Below are positions 1-8,185 of a stretch of DNA of 64,000 bases, one piece after another. Position 1 is the first letter of the stretch. Every line of letters starts with the position of its first letter. The position numbers and the translations under genes are program-made. The DNA lies in NCBI RefSeq assembly GCF_944384765.1, contig NZ_CALWUM010000001.1, forward strand, positions 232,098 to 296,097, read 5' to 3'. The notes beneath the pieces were generated by a model that was not told where the DNA came from, did no database searches, and worked only from the letters and a program-made list of their open reading frames with translations. Source of the stretch: an uncultured Agathobaculum sp. GTDB lineage: Bacteria > Bacillota > Clostridia > Oscillospirales > Butyricicoccaceae.

Positions 1-3
1 GCT

Positions 4-759
4 TCATTGGCTCGCCTCACGGAAGCCGGTCGTAAAACGCGGGTCATACAGCTTGGAGCGGTCGTACTCGTCGCCCAAAAAGCCGCCGACCGTGATGAGC
101 GCGGTCTTGGTCACGCCCTCGCGCTTTGCCGCCGCGGGCAGGTCCGCGACCGTTGTGCGGATCACCTTTTCGTCCGGCCAGGTCGCCTTATAGACGATGG
201 CGGCCGGGGTCTCGGGCGCGTAGCCGCCCGCGATCAGCCGCTGGGACAGCTTGTCAAGCTGGCCCGCGGACAGGAAGATCACCATGGTCGCGCCGTGTGC
301 GGCAAGCGACTCAATCTGCTCCTTTTCCGGCACCGGGGTGCGCCCCTCCATGCGGGTCAGGATGACCGTCTGGCTGACGTTTGGCAGGGTATATTCCGCT
401 TTGAGCGCGGCCGCCGCCCCGCAAAATGAGGATACACCCGGGCAGACCTCATAGGGAAGCCCCAGCTTGTCCAGTTCGTCCATCTGCTCGCGGTGCGCGC
501 CGTAGACGCACGGGTCGCCCGTGTGCAGGCGCACGACCGTCTTGCCCGCCTTGGCCGCGGGCGCCATGACCGCGATGACCTCTTCGAGCGTCATTTTAGC
601 GCTGTCATAAACTTCGCAGCCCTGTTTTTTATAGTCCAGCAGCGCGGGGTTGACCAGCGAACCGGCGTAGACGATCACATCCGCCTCGCTCAGCAGTTTT
701 GCGCCGCGCACCGTGATCAGGTCGGGTGCGCCCGAACCTGCGCCGACAAAGTAAATCAT
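4..759 (-). CDS. cbiF: Cobalt-precorrin-4 C11-methyltransferase (CbiF/CobM)
   Basis: 251 codons, the usual family length. It transfers a methyl group from SAM to C11 of the corrin precursor in cobalamin synthesis, in the cytoplasm. The N-terminus has the tetrapyrrole methylase pattern (IYFVGAGSGAPDLITVRG), with RLHTGDPCVYG near residue 80 and a PGVSSF loop near 108. It is the last gene in view of the riboswitch-led operon; its ATG overlaps the cbiL stop codon by 4 bp (ATGA), so it is probably translationally coupled. Its own stop lies at the window edge and the operon may continue outside. Aerobic and anaerobic versions look alike; the cbi name is chosen because cbiD and cbiL precede it. Confidence 0.93.
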   Translation of the reverse strand: MIYFVGAGSGAPDLITVRGAKLLSEADVIVYAGSLVNPALLDYKKQGCEVYDSAKMTLEEVIAVMAPAAKAGKTVVRLHTGDPCVYGAHREQMDELDKLGLPYEVCPGVSSFCGAAAALKAEYTLPNVSQTVILTRMEGRTPVPEKEQIESLAAHGATMVIFLSAGQLDKLSQRLIAGGYAPETPAAIVYKATWPDEKVIRTTVADLPAAAKREGVTKTALITVGGFLGDEYDRSKLYDPRFTTGFREASQ

Positions 760-1448
760 GCCTGCCCCTCCTTGACCAGAATGATGGAAAAATAACCGGT
801 GGGGTCGTCCATTGTGGACAGATCGGTCACGATCCGCTGCCCCTCCATACCGCAGCGCTCGACAAGCGCCGCGTTTTGCAGCTCACCGCGCGCGGCGAGC
901 TTGTCGCGCACCGCGAGGATGGATTTGCCCGCCTTCATCAGCACCTTGCTGCCCGGCAGGTCCAGCCCCTCGTCCACCGCGCCGTGCGACGCGGGGATGA
1001 TGTGCAGCATCTCGCCATCCTCGCACAGGGCGCGGCCGAGCGCGGCCGCCGCCGCGCAGAAGGACGGCACGCCGGGCACCAGCTCGGTCTCATAGCCGCG
1101 CGCGGCCACGCGCCGAACCACATACCAGCAGGTGGAATACACGGTCGGGTCGCCGAGCGTCAGAAAGGCGACCGACTTGCCCTCGTCCAGCAGCGCGCAG
1201 ATCTCGTCTGCGGCGCGGTCATGGCTCGCGTTCCGCGCGGCCTTGTCGTGCGTCATGGGCATATCAAAATGCCGCACCGGCGTATCCCCGATGTACTGCG
1301 CCGCGATGGTCAGCGCGGCCTGGTCGCCCGCGCCCGACTGCGGCACCGCGACCACGTCGCTCTCGCGGATGACGCGGATGGCCTTGGCGGTCAGCAGCTC
1401 GGGGTCGCCCGGGCCGACGCCCACGCCGTACAGTTTTGCTTTGCTCAT
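756..1448 (-). CDS. cbiL: Cobalt-precorrin-2 C20-methyltransferase (CbiL/CobI)
   Basis: 230 codons. A SAM-dependent tetrapyrrole methylase that methylates C20 of (cobalt-)precorrin-2. Visible family features are the start KLYGVGVGPGDPELLTAKA, the motif FLTLGDPTVYST near residue 95-106 and VPGVPSFCAAAAALG near 124-138. It overlaps cbiD upstream and cbiF downstream by 4 bp each (ATGA junctions), so the three enzymes are made from one coupled message. Cobalamin control is expected through the riboswitch ahead of cbiM. Confidence 0.93.
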   Translation of the reverse strand: MSKAKLYGVGVGPGDPELLTAKAIRVIRESDVVAVPQSGAGDQAALTIAAQYIGDTPVRHFDMPMTHDKAARNASHDRAADEICALLDEGKSVAFLTLGDPTVYSTCWYVVRRVAARGYETELVPGVPSFCAAAAALGRALCEDGEMLHIIPASHGAVDEGLDLPGSKVLMKAGKSILAVRDKLAARGELQNAALVERCGMEGQRIVTDLSTMDDPTGYFSIILVKEGQA

Positions 1449-2581
1449 TTGCTTTCCCTCAACCTTTCACACAGCGCCGCCGCGCCGGGCGACTGCGCCA
1501 GAATGCCGTATTTTGCCGTAAACAGGATAAATTCCACATGGCCGCGGTTTCGCAGCCGCAGTGCGAGCCGTTTTTCGATCTCGCGCTCGATGCGCGCGAG
1601 CACGGGCGCGCGCAGGTTTTCCCGGTCGAGCAGCGCAATGCATGCATCCACCGAGACCGATTCCATCAGCCCCGCGAGCGTGTCCCGCCCCGCGCCGCAG
1701 AGCGCCGCGTGCGCGGTGAAAATCTCCTGCCGCCCGTCCGCGACCGAAGAATGGGTGTTCATCACACCCGCGGCCAGCTTGATCAGCTTGCCCGCGTGGC
1801 CGACCAGCAGGATGTCGCGGAACCCGCGGAACACCGCGTGGTCAAGCGCCTCACCGATGTAGTTCGAGCACTTGACCGCTTTCTCCAGGTCGAGCCCGAG
1901 CGCATCCCGCGCGAAATCCGCGCCGTAGTTGCCCGGGCACAGGAAGGCGGTGCGCTGTCCCTGCGCATACAGGCTGTCCAGCTCGAGGCGTATGGTGTCG
2001 GTCAGCGCCTTTTCGCTCATCGGCTCGACCACGCCGCTCGTGCCGAGGATCGAAATGCCGCCGACCACGCCGAGGTGGCTGTTATAGGTCTGCCCCGCCA
2101 GTTCCTCTCCGTTTTCCGCTGAGATGACCACGGTAAATCCGCCCGTATACCCGCAGGCCTGCGCCGCACGCTCGAGCGCCGCAGTGATCTGCGCGCGCGG
2201 GCCGGGGTTGATCGCGGCCTCGCCCACCGGCATGGCAAGCCCCGGCCGGGTGACCCGGCCCACGCCCGCGCCGCCCCGGATTGCAACGCCGCTTGCCGCG
2301 CGCGAGACCGCCGCCGCAATGCCCACGCCGTTTGTAATATCCGGGTCGTCGCCCGCGTCCTTGCGCACCGTGCATACAGCTGCTTCCCCCTCTCGGTGGG
2401 GCTGCTCGACCGGCAGCGTGAAGGTCAGCCCGGCGGGCGTTTCCAGCCGGATTTCGGCGGGCGCCTGCCCGGTCAGCAGCAGCTGCGCCGCCGCCTGCGC
2501 GGCCGCGGCCGCGCACGAACCGGTCGTCCACCCGCGGCGCAGCGCCTGCCCGCCGTGGTAGGCGATCCTGTCGTTATCCAT
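1445..2581 (-). CDS. cbiD: Cobalt-precorrin-5B C1-methyltransferase (CbiD)
   Basis: 378 codons. CbiD methylates C1 in the oxygen-independent cobalamin route, so its presence marks the anaerobic pathway. The conserved N-terminal motif RRGWTTGSCAAAAA is at about residues 15-28, followed by Gly-rich segments typical of the family. An open frame continues upstream, but the ATG at 2581 has a GGAGG site 9 bases before it and gives the usual N-terminus, so it was chosen. It lies 75 bases after cbiN and overlaps cbiL by 4 bp. Confidence 0.94.
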   Translation of the reverse strand: MDNDRIAYHGGQALRRGWTTGSCAAAAAQAAAQLLLTGQAPAEIRLETPAGLTFTLPVEQPHREGEAAVCTVRKDAGDDPDITNGVGIAAAVSRAASGVAIRGGAGVGRVTRPGLAMPVGEAAINPGPRAQITAALERAAQACGYTGGFTVVISAENGEELAGQTYNSHLGVVGGISILGTSGVVEPMSEKALTDTIRLELDSLYAQGQRTAFLCPGNYGADFARDALGLDLEKAVKCSNYIGEALDHAVFRGFRDILLVGHAGKLIKLAAGVMNTHSSVADGRQEIFTAHAALCGAGRDTLAGLMESVSVDACIALLDRENLRAPVLARIEREIEKRLALRLRNRGHVEFILFTAKYGILAQSPGAAALCERLRESK

Positions 2582-2656
2582 TGCGTCTGCCTCCTTCCCC
2601 GCTGCCCCAGGGGCAGCAAAAGCAGGGCGGTCAATCGTCCCGCCCTGCCTCCTCAC

Positions 2657-2989
2657 TCACTGCTTGTGTTCTTTTTCGCGGATGGCCTCCTGCTTTTTGC
2701 GCTCGACAAAGCGGCCGAGGAAAAAGGCGATCACGCCCACGCCGATGCCGGTCTGCACGCAAAACAGCATGCTTTCCACCTCGCCCGGCAGCTCGCCGCC
2801 GAGCAGCTGCTCGAACACCGGGGTAAACCACGGCTCGTATTCCTCGCCCGTGATCTCCGCTACCTTGACGCTGCCTGCGTCATCCGAGCCGCCAAAGGAC
2901 GCGCCGCGCAGCGCAAACAGCGGTGCCGCCACCAGCAGAACGCACAGCAGCAGCAAAACCACCACAATGATCTTATTCTTCCGGCTCAT
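2657..2989 (-). CDS. cbiN: Cobalt ECF transporter accessory protein CbiN
   Basis: 110 codons. Small membrane subunit that works with CbiM in cobalt uptake. It shows an N-terminal membrane helix (about residues 6-26), an extracytoplasmic loop containing EEYEPWFTPVFE, and a second helix (about 78-96) before a charged tail. A GTG at 2995 overlaps the cbiM stop, but the AGGAGG at 2997-3002 is only one base from it and seven bases from the ATG at 2989, so the ATG is preferred. Confidence 0.9.
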   Translation of the reverse strand: MSRKNKIIVVVLLLLCVLLVAAPLFALRGASFGGSDDAGSVKVAEITGEEYEPWFTPVFEQLLGGELPGEVESMLFCVQTGIGVGVIAFFLGRFVERKKQEAIREKEHKQ

Positions 2990-2991
2990 GC

Positions 2992-3735
2992 TCACGCCTC
3001 CTCAAAACCGATCGCGCGCAACTCGGGCCGCGCATAGGATTCCAGTGCGATCACGATGATCACGGTCAGCACACCCTCGACCACGGCCAGCGGCAGCTGG
3101 GTCGGAGCGAATACGCCCAGAAATTCAATCACCGAACCCAGGACGCCGCCCGTTGCGGACGGGTAGGCCACCGCCAGCTGCACACTGGTCACGCAGTAGG
3201 TGAGCAGGTCGCCCAGCGCCGCGGCGAGGAACACGGATACCAGCTTGTTGACTTTCAGCTTGTGGCACAGCTTGTAAATACCATAAGAAACAAACGGGCC
3301 GGCAATCGCCATGGAGAAGGTGTTCGCGCCCAGGGTGGTCAGTCCGCCGTGCGCCAGCAAAATCGCCTGGAACAGCAGCACGATCACGCCCAGGATGGAC
3401 ACCGCGCTCGGCCCGAACAGGATTGCGCCCAGGCCGGTGCCGGTCATGTGCGAGCACGAACCGGTGACCGACGGGATCTTAAGCGACGAAATCACAAAGA
3501 TGAACGCGCCCGCCATGGCAATCAGCGTGATCGAGCGGCGGTCGTGCGCGACCGTCCTTTTGAGCGAGAAATAGCCCGCGAGCAAAAAGGGCAGCGCAAT
3601 CACGCCCCACAGAATGCACATCGACGGCGGCAGAAAGCCCTCCATGATGTGCATGGCGCCCGCCATGGGCAGCGCGCTGCACATGAGCGCCGCGCATGCC
3701 GTCAGGCGCACGAGTTTCCGTTGTTTTTGTGTCAT
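2992..3735 (-). CDS. cbiM: Cobalt ECF transporter S component CbiM
   Basis: 247 codons. Membrane substrate-binding subunit for Co2+ of the CbiMNQO ECF transporter. The mature N-terminus begins [13 protein letters not shown], whose His supplies the cobalt-binding site in this family; it is preceded by a signal-like hydrophobic segment of about 27 residues. At least five further hydrophobic segments follow. The ATG at 3735 has AAAGGAG upstream and was chosen over longer in-frame starts, which would run into the leader hairpin. It is the first gene after the cobalamin riboswitch. Confidence 0.93.
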   Translation of the reverse strand: MTQKQRKLVRLTACAALMCSALPMAGAMHIMEGFLPPSMCILWGVIALPFLLAGYFSLKRTVAHDRRSITLIAMAGAFIFVISSLKIPSVTGSCSHMTGTGLGAILFGPSAVSILGVIVLLFQAILLAHGGLTTLGANTFSMAIAGPFVSYGIYKLCHKLKVNKLVSVFLAAALGDLLTYCVTSVQLAVAYPSATGGVLGSVIEFLGVFAPTQLPLAVVEGVLTVIIVIALESYARPELRAIGFEEA

Positions 3736-3799
3736 GTTTTCTCCTTTCCGCCCCTGGGAAGGGGGCTGCGCGGCACGGCCTGTGCCCTGCCGGAACATC

Positions 3800-3846
3800 A
3801 AAAAAACGCCGTATCCGGATGCTTCCCACGCATCGGACCGGCGTTC
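3800..3846 (-). terminator. Intrinsic terminator in the cobalamin riboswitch leader
   Basis: On the minus strand AACGCCG pairs with CGGCGTT, with an inner GATGC/GCATC stem, and a run of seven T follows. It lies between the riboswitch aptamer and cbiM, where a transcriptional cobalamin riboswitch has its expression platform. Confidence 0.8.
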
Positions 3847-3931
3847 AGCCTGCGCCCCCTTCCTGATTTTGGGAGCCGCACCCTGCACACCGGCCATCTC
3901 TCGTGACCGCTATGCACTTCCGTCCTCAAAA

Positions 3932-4112
3932 GGCAGGTTTTCTGGCTCGGGCGTCCTCGTCCGCCGGCCGGCCTTCCCAGTTTCCCAGTGACCATGAAAT
4001 GACCGCGGACTCTTCCCTTACAGCGGCGGGACCGCAGGGGACTTGCACCCCTTTCCCTATTACCCTGCCGGAGAAATGGCAGGCACCTTTTGGTATCCGG
4101 CATCTCCTGCCG
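3932..4112 (-). promoter_or_regulatory. Cobalamin riboswitch
   Basis: Read on the minus strand the segment has the expected ordered cobalamin-aptamer blocks: GGTGCCTGCC, GGTAATAGGGAA, GTGCAAGTCC, GCGGTCCCGCCGCTGTAA, a GTCACTGG block, GGGAAGGC and GAGCCAGAAAACCTGCC. A terminator follows before cbiM, so ligand binding is expected to stop transcription of cbiMNDLF. A strong promoter lies directly upstream. This is established family knowledge applied to a clear sequence match. Confidence 0.95.
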
Positions 4113-4126
4113 GAAGAAGTAACTTC

Positions 4127-4154
4127 ATTATAACATGCGCCCGGACTCTGTCAA
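4127..4154 (-). promoter_or_regulatory. Sigma-A promoter for the riboswitch-led cbiMNDLF transcript
   Basis: Minus strand: consensus TTGACA, a 16-base spacer, and TATAAT with an upstream TG (extended -10). It lies just upstream of the cobalamin riboswitch and downstream of cbiO. Confidence 0.85.
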
Positions 4155-4204
4155 CACAGCCCCGGGCTTTTGTATAGGATTCTGCAAAAAAGCGTAAAAT
4201 TCTC

Positions 4205-5041
4205 CTAACTCTGGCTGCCGTCCAGCAGCACTGCGAGTTCGGCCGCCGTGCGCGGGCAAACGCCGGACGCGGGCAGCAGTCCGCGCGTACGCAGCAGGTC
4301 GGCGACCGTGAGCATTGCGGGCGGGCGCAGATGCGCGCGCGCCATGGTCTCCTGGTCGCGGAACACGGTTTCGGGTGCGCCGTCCGCGATCACCCGGCCG
4401 CCCGCAAACACGACCGCGCGCGTGGCCCAGCGGAAGGCAAAATCCATATCGTGCGTGGAGATGACGAGCGTGCGCCCCTCTGCAGACAGACGCGCGAGCA
4501 CGGTTTCCAGCCGTTCCTCGCCCGCGGGGTCGAGCGAGGCCGCAGGCTCGTCAAACAGGATGATCTCGCTCTCCATGGCGAGGATATCCGCGATGGTCAC
4601 GCGCTTTTTCTCCCCGCCGGACAGCTCGTGCGGCGGGCGCGCGCGAAAGGGGCTGAGATCCATATATGCCAGCGCGTGATCCACACGCCGCACGACCTCG
4701 TCCTTTGGCAGGCGCAGGTTCATCGGGCCGAAGGACACCTCGGCCGCGACGGTCGAGGCGATGATCTGGTCGTCCGCATTCTGGAACACGATGCCCGCCC
4801 GCTCGCACAGGCGCTTGCGGTCGCGGCGGCCGGTCGCGCGGCCGTCCAGCAAAATTTCGCCGCGCTCGGGCGTGAGCACACCGTTGAGGCACAGGAAAAA
4901 CGTGGACTTGCCCGCCCCGTTCGGGCCGAGCACCGCGATGCGCTCCCCGGCGAAAATGTCGAGCGACACGCCGTCCAGCGCATTGCCCTTGCCGTCATAG
5001 GAAAAATACAGGTCTTTTGCCTGCAAAACCGGTTGTCCCAC
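4205..5041 (-). CDS. cbiO: Cobalt ECF transporter ATP-binding protein CbiO
   Basis: 278 codons. Energy-coupling ATPase of the CbiMNQO cobalt importer. Walker A GPNGAGKST is at residues 39-47, the signature LSGGE at 140-144, Walker B ILFDEP at 161-166 and the switch His in ISTHD near 195. The start is GTG at 5041, with GGGGAGG seven bases upstream. It follows cbiQ after 15 bases. It lies upstream of the riboswitch, so the membrane/ATPase module is not under the riboswitch that controls cbiM. Confidence 0.93.
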   Translation of the reverse strand: MGQPVLQAKDLYFSYDGKGNALDGVSLDIFAGERIAVLGPNGAGKSTFFLCLNGVLTPERGEILLDGRATGRRDRKRLCERAGIVFQNADDQIIASTVAAEVSFGPMNLRLPKDEVVRRVDHALAYMDLSPFRARPPHELSGGEKKRVTIADILAMESEIILFDEPAASLDPAGEERLETVLARLSAEGRTLVISTHDMDFAFRWATRAVVFAGGRVIADGAPETVFRDQETMARAHLRPPAMLTVADLLRTRGLLPASGVCPRTAAELAVLLDGSQS

Positions 5042-5056
5042 TTGTTTTCCTCCCCT

Positions 5057-5848
5057 CTATGTCGCGATGATACGCAGCGCAATGAGCGCCGCCCAGAAAG
5101 CCGCCATCCCGGCAGCCTGTGCGCGGCGCCACGGCTTGTCCTCCTCAAGGAAACACAGCCCGCCGTCATAGCCGCGGGCGGCCATGGCGTCGTAATACGT
5201 GCGCGACTTGCGCAGTGCCACCAGCAGCAGCCCGGCCGCCGTGCCGCCGAACGAGCGGCACGAGGTACGGAAGTCTCGCCAGCCCAGCCGCGCGCCCGCG
5301 GCCTCCCGCATACGGCCGTGCGTGTCCAGCAGCACGAACACAAAGCGGTAGATCAGATACATCAGCTCGGTCAGCAGCCCGGGCAGGTGCGCGCGGCGCA
5401 GCACACCGACGAACTCGCACGCGGACGTTGTCAGCGCCAGCAGATAGAGCGCGCTGACCGCGCCGAGCGACTTGAGCACGAGCGCCAGCGCAAAGCGCAC
5501 GCTGTCCGCGCTCGCGCAGAGATAAAACCAGTGCAGCGACAGGCTCCAATCCCCTGCCGGAACGGACGACAGGTCGCACGCGACCGCGGCGCTGCCGAGC
5601 AGCAGAAAGGCGAGCGGCACACGCAGCAGGCCGCCGTAGTCGTGCAGCGCCAGACCGCCCTTCCACTTTTGCAGCGCGGCCAGCGCAAGGATGACCGCGG
5701 CCGATACCGTGGCCCGGTCGGCCGCCAGGCAGATGACCAGCGTACCGAGCGCAAGCACGGTCTTGAACGCAGGGTTCCACCCGCTCATGCCCGAGGTGTA
5801 CGCCAGATGGTCGATCGAGCGCACGCCGTGGCTGTGTGTGTGCCGCAT
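5057..5848 (-). CDS. cbiQ: Cobalt ECF transporter T component CbiQ
   Basis: 263 codons. Transmembrane T component that couples CbiO to the CbiMN substrate module. Several hydrophobic helices are visible, and the coupling-helix motif occurs as MAARGYDGG near residue 220 (family pattern ARG). The ATG at 5848 has GGGGAGG upstream. It is first in a cbiQ-cbiO pair with its own promoter at 5886-5915 and is divergent from the sulfite reductase-like gene. Confidence 0.9.
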   Translation of the reverse strand: MRHTHSHGVRSIDHLAYTSGMSGWNPAFKTVLALGTLVICLAADRATVSAAVILALAALQKWKGGLALHDYGGLLRVPLAFLLLGSAAVACDLSSVPAGDWSLSLHWFYLCASADSVRFALALVLKSLGAVSALYLLALTTSACEFVGVLRRAHLPGLLTELMYLIYRFVFVLLDTHGRMREAAGARLGWRDFRTSCRSFGGTAAGLLLVALRKSRTYYDAMAARGYDGGLCFLEEDKPWRRAQAAGMAAFWAALIALRIIAT

Positions 5849-5885
5849 GTGTCAAACCTCCCCTGCTGCCGGCGATACTTGCTTC

Positions 5886-5915
5886 ATTGTATCGCCCGCA
5901 GGCGGGGTTTGTCAA
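5886..5915 (-). promoter_or_regulatory. Putative promoter of cbiQO
   Basis: Minus strand TTGACA, an 18-base spacer and TACAAT, 37 bases upstream of the cbiQ start. No second cobalamin riboswitch is seen between this promoter and cbiQ. Confidence 0.6.
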
Positions 5916-5963
5916 CCGCGGGCGGCGCAGGCGAATTTCCGCAGGCGGATTTGCAGCAAAGAA

Positions 5964-5992
5964 TTGCCTTCCCCCCCATTCTATCGTATAAT
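5964..5992 (+). promoter_or_regulatory. Putative promoter of the sulfite/nitrite reductase gene
   Basis: TTGCCT, a 17-base spacer and TATAAT, ending 93 bases before the start codon at 6086. The leader between them has no recognisable riboswitch. Confidence 0.6.
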
Positions 5993-6085
5993 GGTTTTAT
6001 TGAAGATGGGCCGCCCATTCGTCCCGGATGCAGGCAGGCCCGTTTTTGCTTTTTGGGCATGAGAGAAAAAGGAGGATATGCAAGA

Positions 6086-7639
6086 ATGGATCTTCACAAA
6101 ATTGACCCGCAGTCCTGGAAACAGGATCTGCCCGCTTTCCGCGAAAAGACCGCCGAGTTTTACGCCGGCGGCAGCACAGTCGGCGCCTACAAGGGCTTTT
6201 CCGGCTATTACGGCAGCTACGCCCAGAAGGGCGGCAAGGCCAGCATGCTGCGCCTGCGCATGCCCGGCGGCCGCGTGACCCGGGAAAAGCTCGCGTTTGT
6301 CGCGCACGCAATCCGCGACTATAACGTAAAGCGCGCGCATTTCACCACCTGCCAGACCATCCAGCTGCACGACCTGGATGCAGATACGGTCTGCGCGCTC
6401 ATGGAACAGGCGCTCGACGCCGGTATCGTCACCATGGGCGGCGGCGGCGACTTCCCGCGCAACGTGATGTGCTCGCCGCTCTCGGGCGTGCAGGCGGACG
6501 AGTATTTCGACACCCTGCCCTATGCCGAGGCTGCGGGCGACTATCTGATGCACTTCATCAAGGCGGAAAAGATGCCCCGCAAGCTCAAGGTGTGCTTCTC
6601 GAACTCCCCCGCCAACCAGACGCACGCGACCTACCGCGACCTGGGCTTTGTCGCCCGGCCGGACGGCAAATTTGACGTATACAGCGCGGGCGGCCTGGGT
6701 AACAACCCGCAGTTCGGCGTCAAGGTCGCCGAGGCGGTCGACCCGAACCGCATCCTGTATTATATCAAGGCCATGTGGCTGACCTTCCGCGCCTATGGCA
6801 ACTACGAAAACCGCGGCAAGGCGCGCACCCGCTATATGCAGGAGGCGCTCGGCGGCGCGGAGAACTACAAGAAAGCCTATCTGGAAAAGCTGGACGAAGT
6901 GCTCGCCTCGGGCGAGGATCTGACCCTGTCTATCACCCCGGCTGCCATCACCAAGACCGGCGACGGCACCACGGCCGCCGGCCCGCGCATCCTGCCGCAA
7001 AAGCAGGACGGGCTGTACACGGTTGTGTGGCACCCGATCGGCGGCCAGCCGTCCATGCAGTCCCTGTGCGCGCTGAGCGACACGCTCGCGGACATCGCGG
7101 ACGCCGAGCTGCGCCTTGCGCCGGACGAGACCGGCTATATCGTCAACCTCACCGGCGCGGAGGCCGAAAAGGTGATCGCCGCCACGCCGGACAGCGCCCA
7201 GAGCCTGTTTGAGACCTCGGTCAGCTGCATCGGCAGCACAACCTGCCAAGTCGGCCTGCGCGACTCGCAGGGCCTGCTCGCCGCGTGCGTCCAGGCGGTG
7301 CGCGAAGCGAACCTGCCGGACGGCGCGCTGCCCCAGATCCACATCTCGGGCTGCCCGTCCTCGTGCGGCACGCACCAGACCGGCGCGATCGGTTTCCGCG
7401 GCGCCTCCCGCCCGGTGGACGGCAAGCCGCAGAGCGCGTTCCAGCTGTTCGTGGGCGGCTGCGACAAACAGGGCAGCGAGACCATGGGCCGCATCCTCGG
7501 CACGGTGCTCGAGGGCGATGTGCCCACTTTCCTGGTTGCACTCGGCAAGGAGGTCGCGGCCGCAGGCATGGACTATGCCGCGTGGAGCGCCGCCAACCCG
7601 GACGCGATCGACCGCATCGCGGCGCCCTTCCTGGGCTGA
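6086..7639 (+). CDS. Siroheme-dependent nitrite/sulfite reductase
   Basis: 517 codons, the usual length of the single-subunit siroheme reductases. They carry out six-electron reduction of sulfite to sulfide or nitrite to ammonia in the cytoplasm. The four cluster ligands are visible as CX5C (Cys381, Cys387) and CX3C (Cys423, Cys427, in SGCPSSCG), which hold the siroheme-linked [4Fe-4S] cluster. A ferrodoxin-like half-domain near residues 50-110 is repeated after residue 300. The ATG at 6086 has GGAGG ten bases upstream. Substrate preference cannot be decided from sequence; the cysK gene at 62.4 kb makes a role in sulfur assimilation possible. The next gene follows after 5 bases. Confidence 0.9.
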   Translation: MDLHKIDPQSWKQDLPAFREKTAEFYAGGSTVGAYKGFSGYYGSYAQKGGKASMLRLRMPGGRVTREKLAFVAHAIRDYNVKRAHFTTCQTIQLHDLDADTVCALMEQALDAGIVTMGGGGDFPRNVMCSPLSGVQADEYFDTLPYAEAAGDYLMHFIKAEKMPRKLKVCFSNSPANQTHATYRDLGFVARPDGKFDVYSAGGLGNNPQFGVKVAEAVDPNRILYYIKAMWLTFRAYGNYENRGKARTRYMQEALGGAENYKKAYLEKLDEVLASGEDLTLSITPAAITKTGDGTTAAGPRILPQKQDGLYTVVWHPIGGQPSMQSLCALSDTLADIADAELRLAPDETGYIVNLTGAEAEKVIAATPDSAQSLFETSVSCIGSTTCQVGLRDSQGLLAACVQAVREANLPDGALPQIHISGCPSSCGTHQTGAIGFRGASRPVDGKPQSAFQLFVGGCDKQGSETMGRILGTVLEGDVPTFLVALGKEVAAAGMDYAAWSAANPDAIDRIAAPFLG

Positions 7640-7644
7640 GCCCT

Positions 7645-8136
7645 ATGACCGCCGCGCTTCGGATCCGCCCCTTTGTTCCGCAGGACAGGGACGAGGTCAT
7701 CGCCCTTGTCCTGCACTGCCAGAACGACGGCACGCGCCCGCCTGTCACGGCGGCGGACCAGCCTGAACTGCTGCACATCCCGGAACAATACCAGGCAGCC
7801 GGCGGCGGGTTCTGGGTCGCCCGCGATGGAGAACGGCTTGCGGGCTGCATCGGCCTGATGCTGTGTCCGGACGGCGCCGGTATCCTGAAAAAGTTCTTTG
7901 TCTATGAGCCGTACCGCGGCGCGCCGCACCATCTGGGCCAGCAGCTGTACCGCGTGCTGCTCGACTTCGCGAGGACGCGCGGCGTGCGGCGGCTGTTTCT
8001 GGACACGCCGAAAAACACCGCCCGCGCACACCGGTTTTACCAAACAGCGGGCTTCCGCCCGGTCACCCAGGCGGAAATGCCGGTGCAATACCGCCTGATC
8101 TACGAGGAAAATGACTTTTTCTGTCTGGATCTGTAA
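7645..8136 (+). CDS. GNAT family N-acetyltransferase
   Basis: 163 codons. Acetyl-CoA-dependent acyltransferase of unknown substrate. It begins LRIRPFVPQDRDEVIAL, typical of GNAT strand 1/helix 1; the core strand KKFFVYEPYRG near residue 90 is followed by an acetyl-CoA loop without a perfect RxxGxG/A, and LDTPKNTARAHRFYQTAGFRPV near 128-150 is the classic C-terminal GNAT pattern. Only 5 bases separate it from the reductase gene, so they are probably co-transcribed. A bidirectional terminator follows. Confidence 0.85.
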   Translation: MTAALRIRPFVPQDRDEVIALVLHCQNDGTRPPVTAADQPELLHIPEQYQAAGGGFWVARDGERLAGCIGLMLCPDGAGILKKFFVYEPYRGAPHHLGQQLYRVLLDFARTRGVRRLFLDTPKNTARAHRFYQTAGFRPVTQAEMPVQYRLIYEENDFFCLDL

Positions 8137-8140
8137 CAAA

Positions 8141-8184
8141 AAACAGCCATCCTGTTTCCCATGTGGAAGCAGGATGGCTGTTTT
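8141..8184. terminator. Bidirectional intrinsic terminator
   Basis: Stem ACAGCCATCCTG / CAGGATGGCTGT flanked by A-run and T-run, between the convergent GNAT and MATE genes. It can serve both strands. Confidence 0.85.
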
Positions 8185-8185
8185 G

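Noticed and set aside
4331..6085. Very long open plus-strand frame leading into the sulfite/nitrite reductase
   Set aside because: It is antisense to cbiO and cbiQ; the reductase has its own promoter, ribosome site and ATG at 6086. Open antisense frames are common at this GC content.
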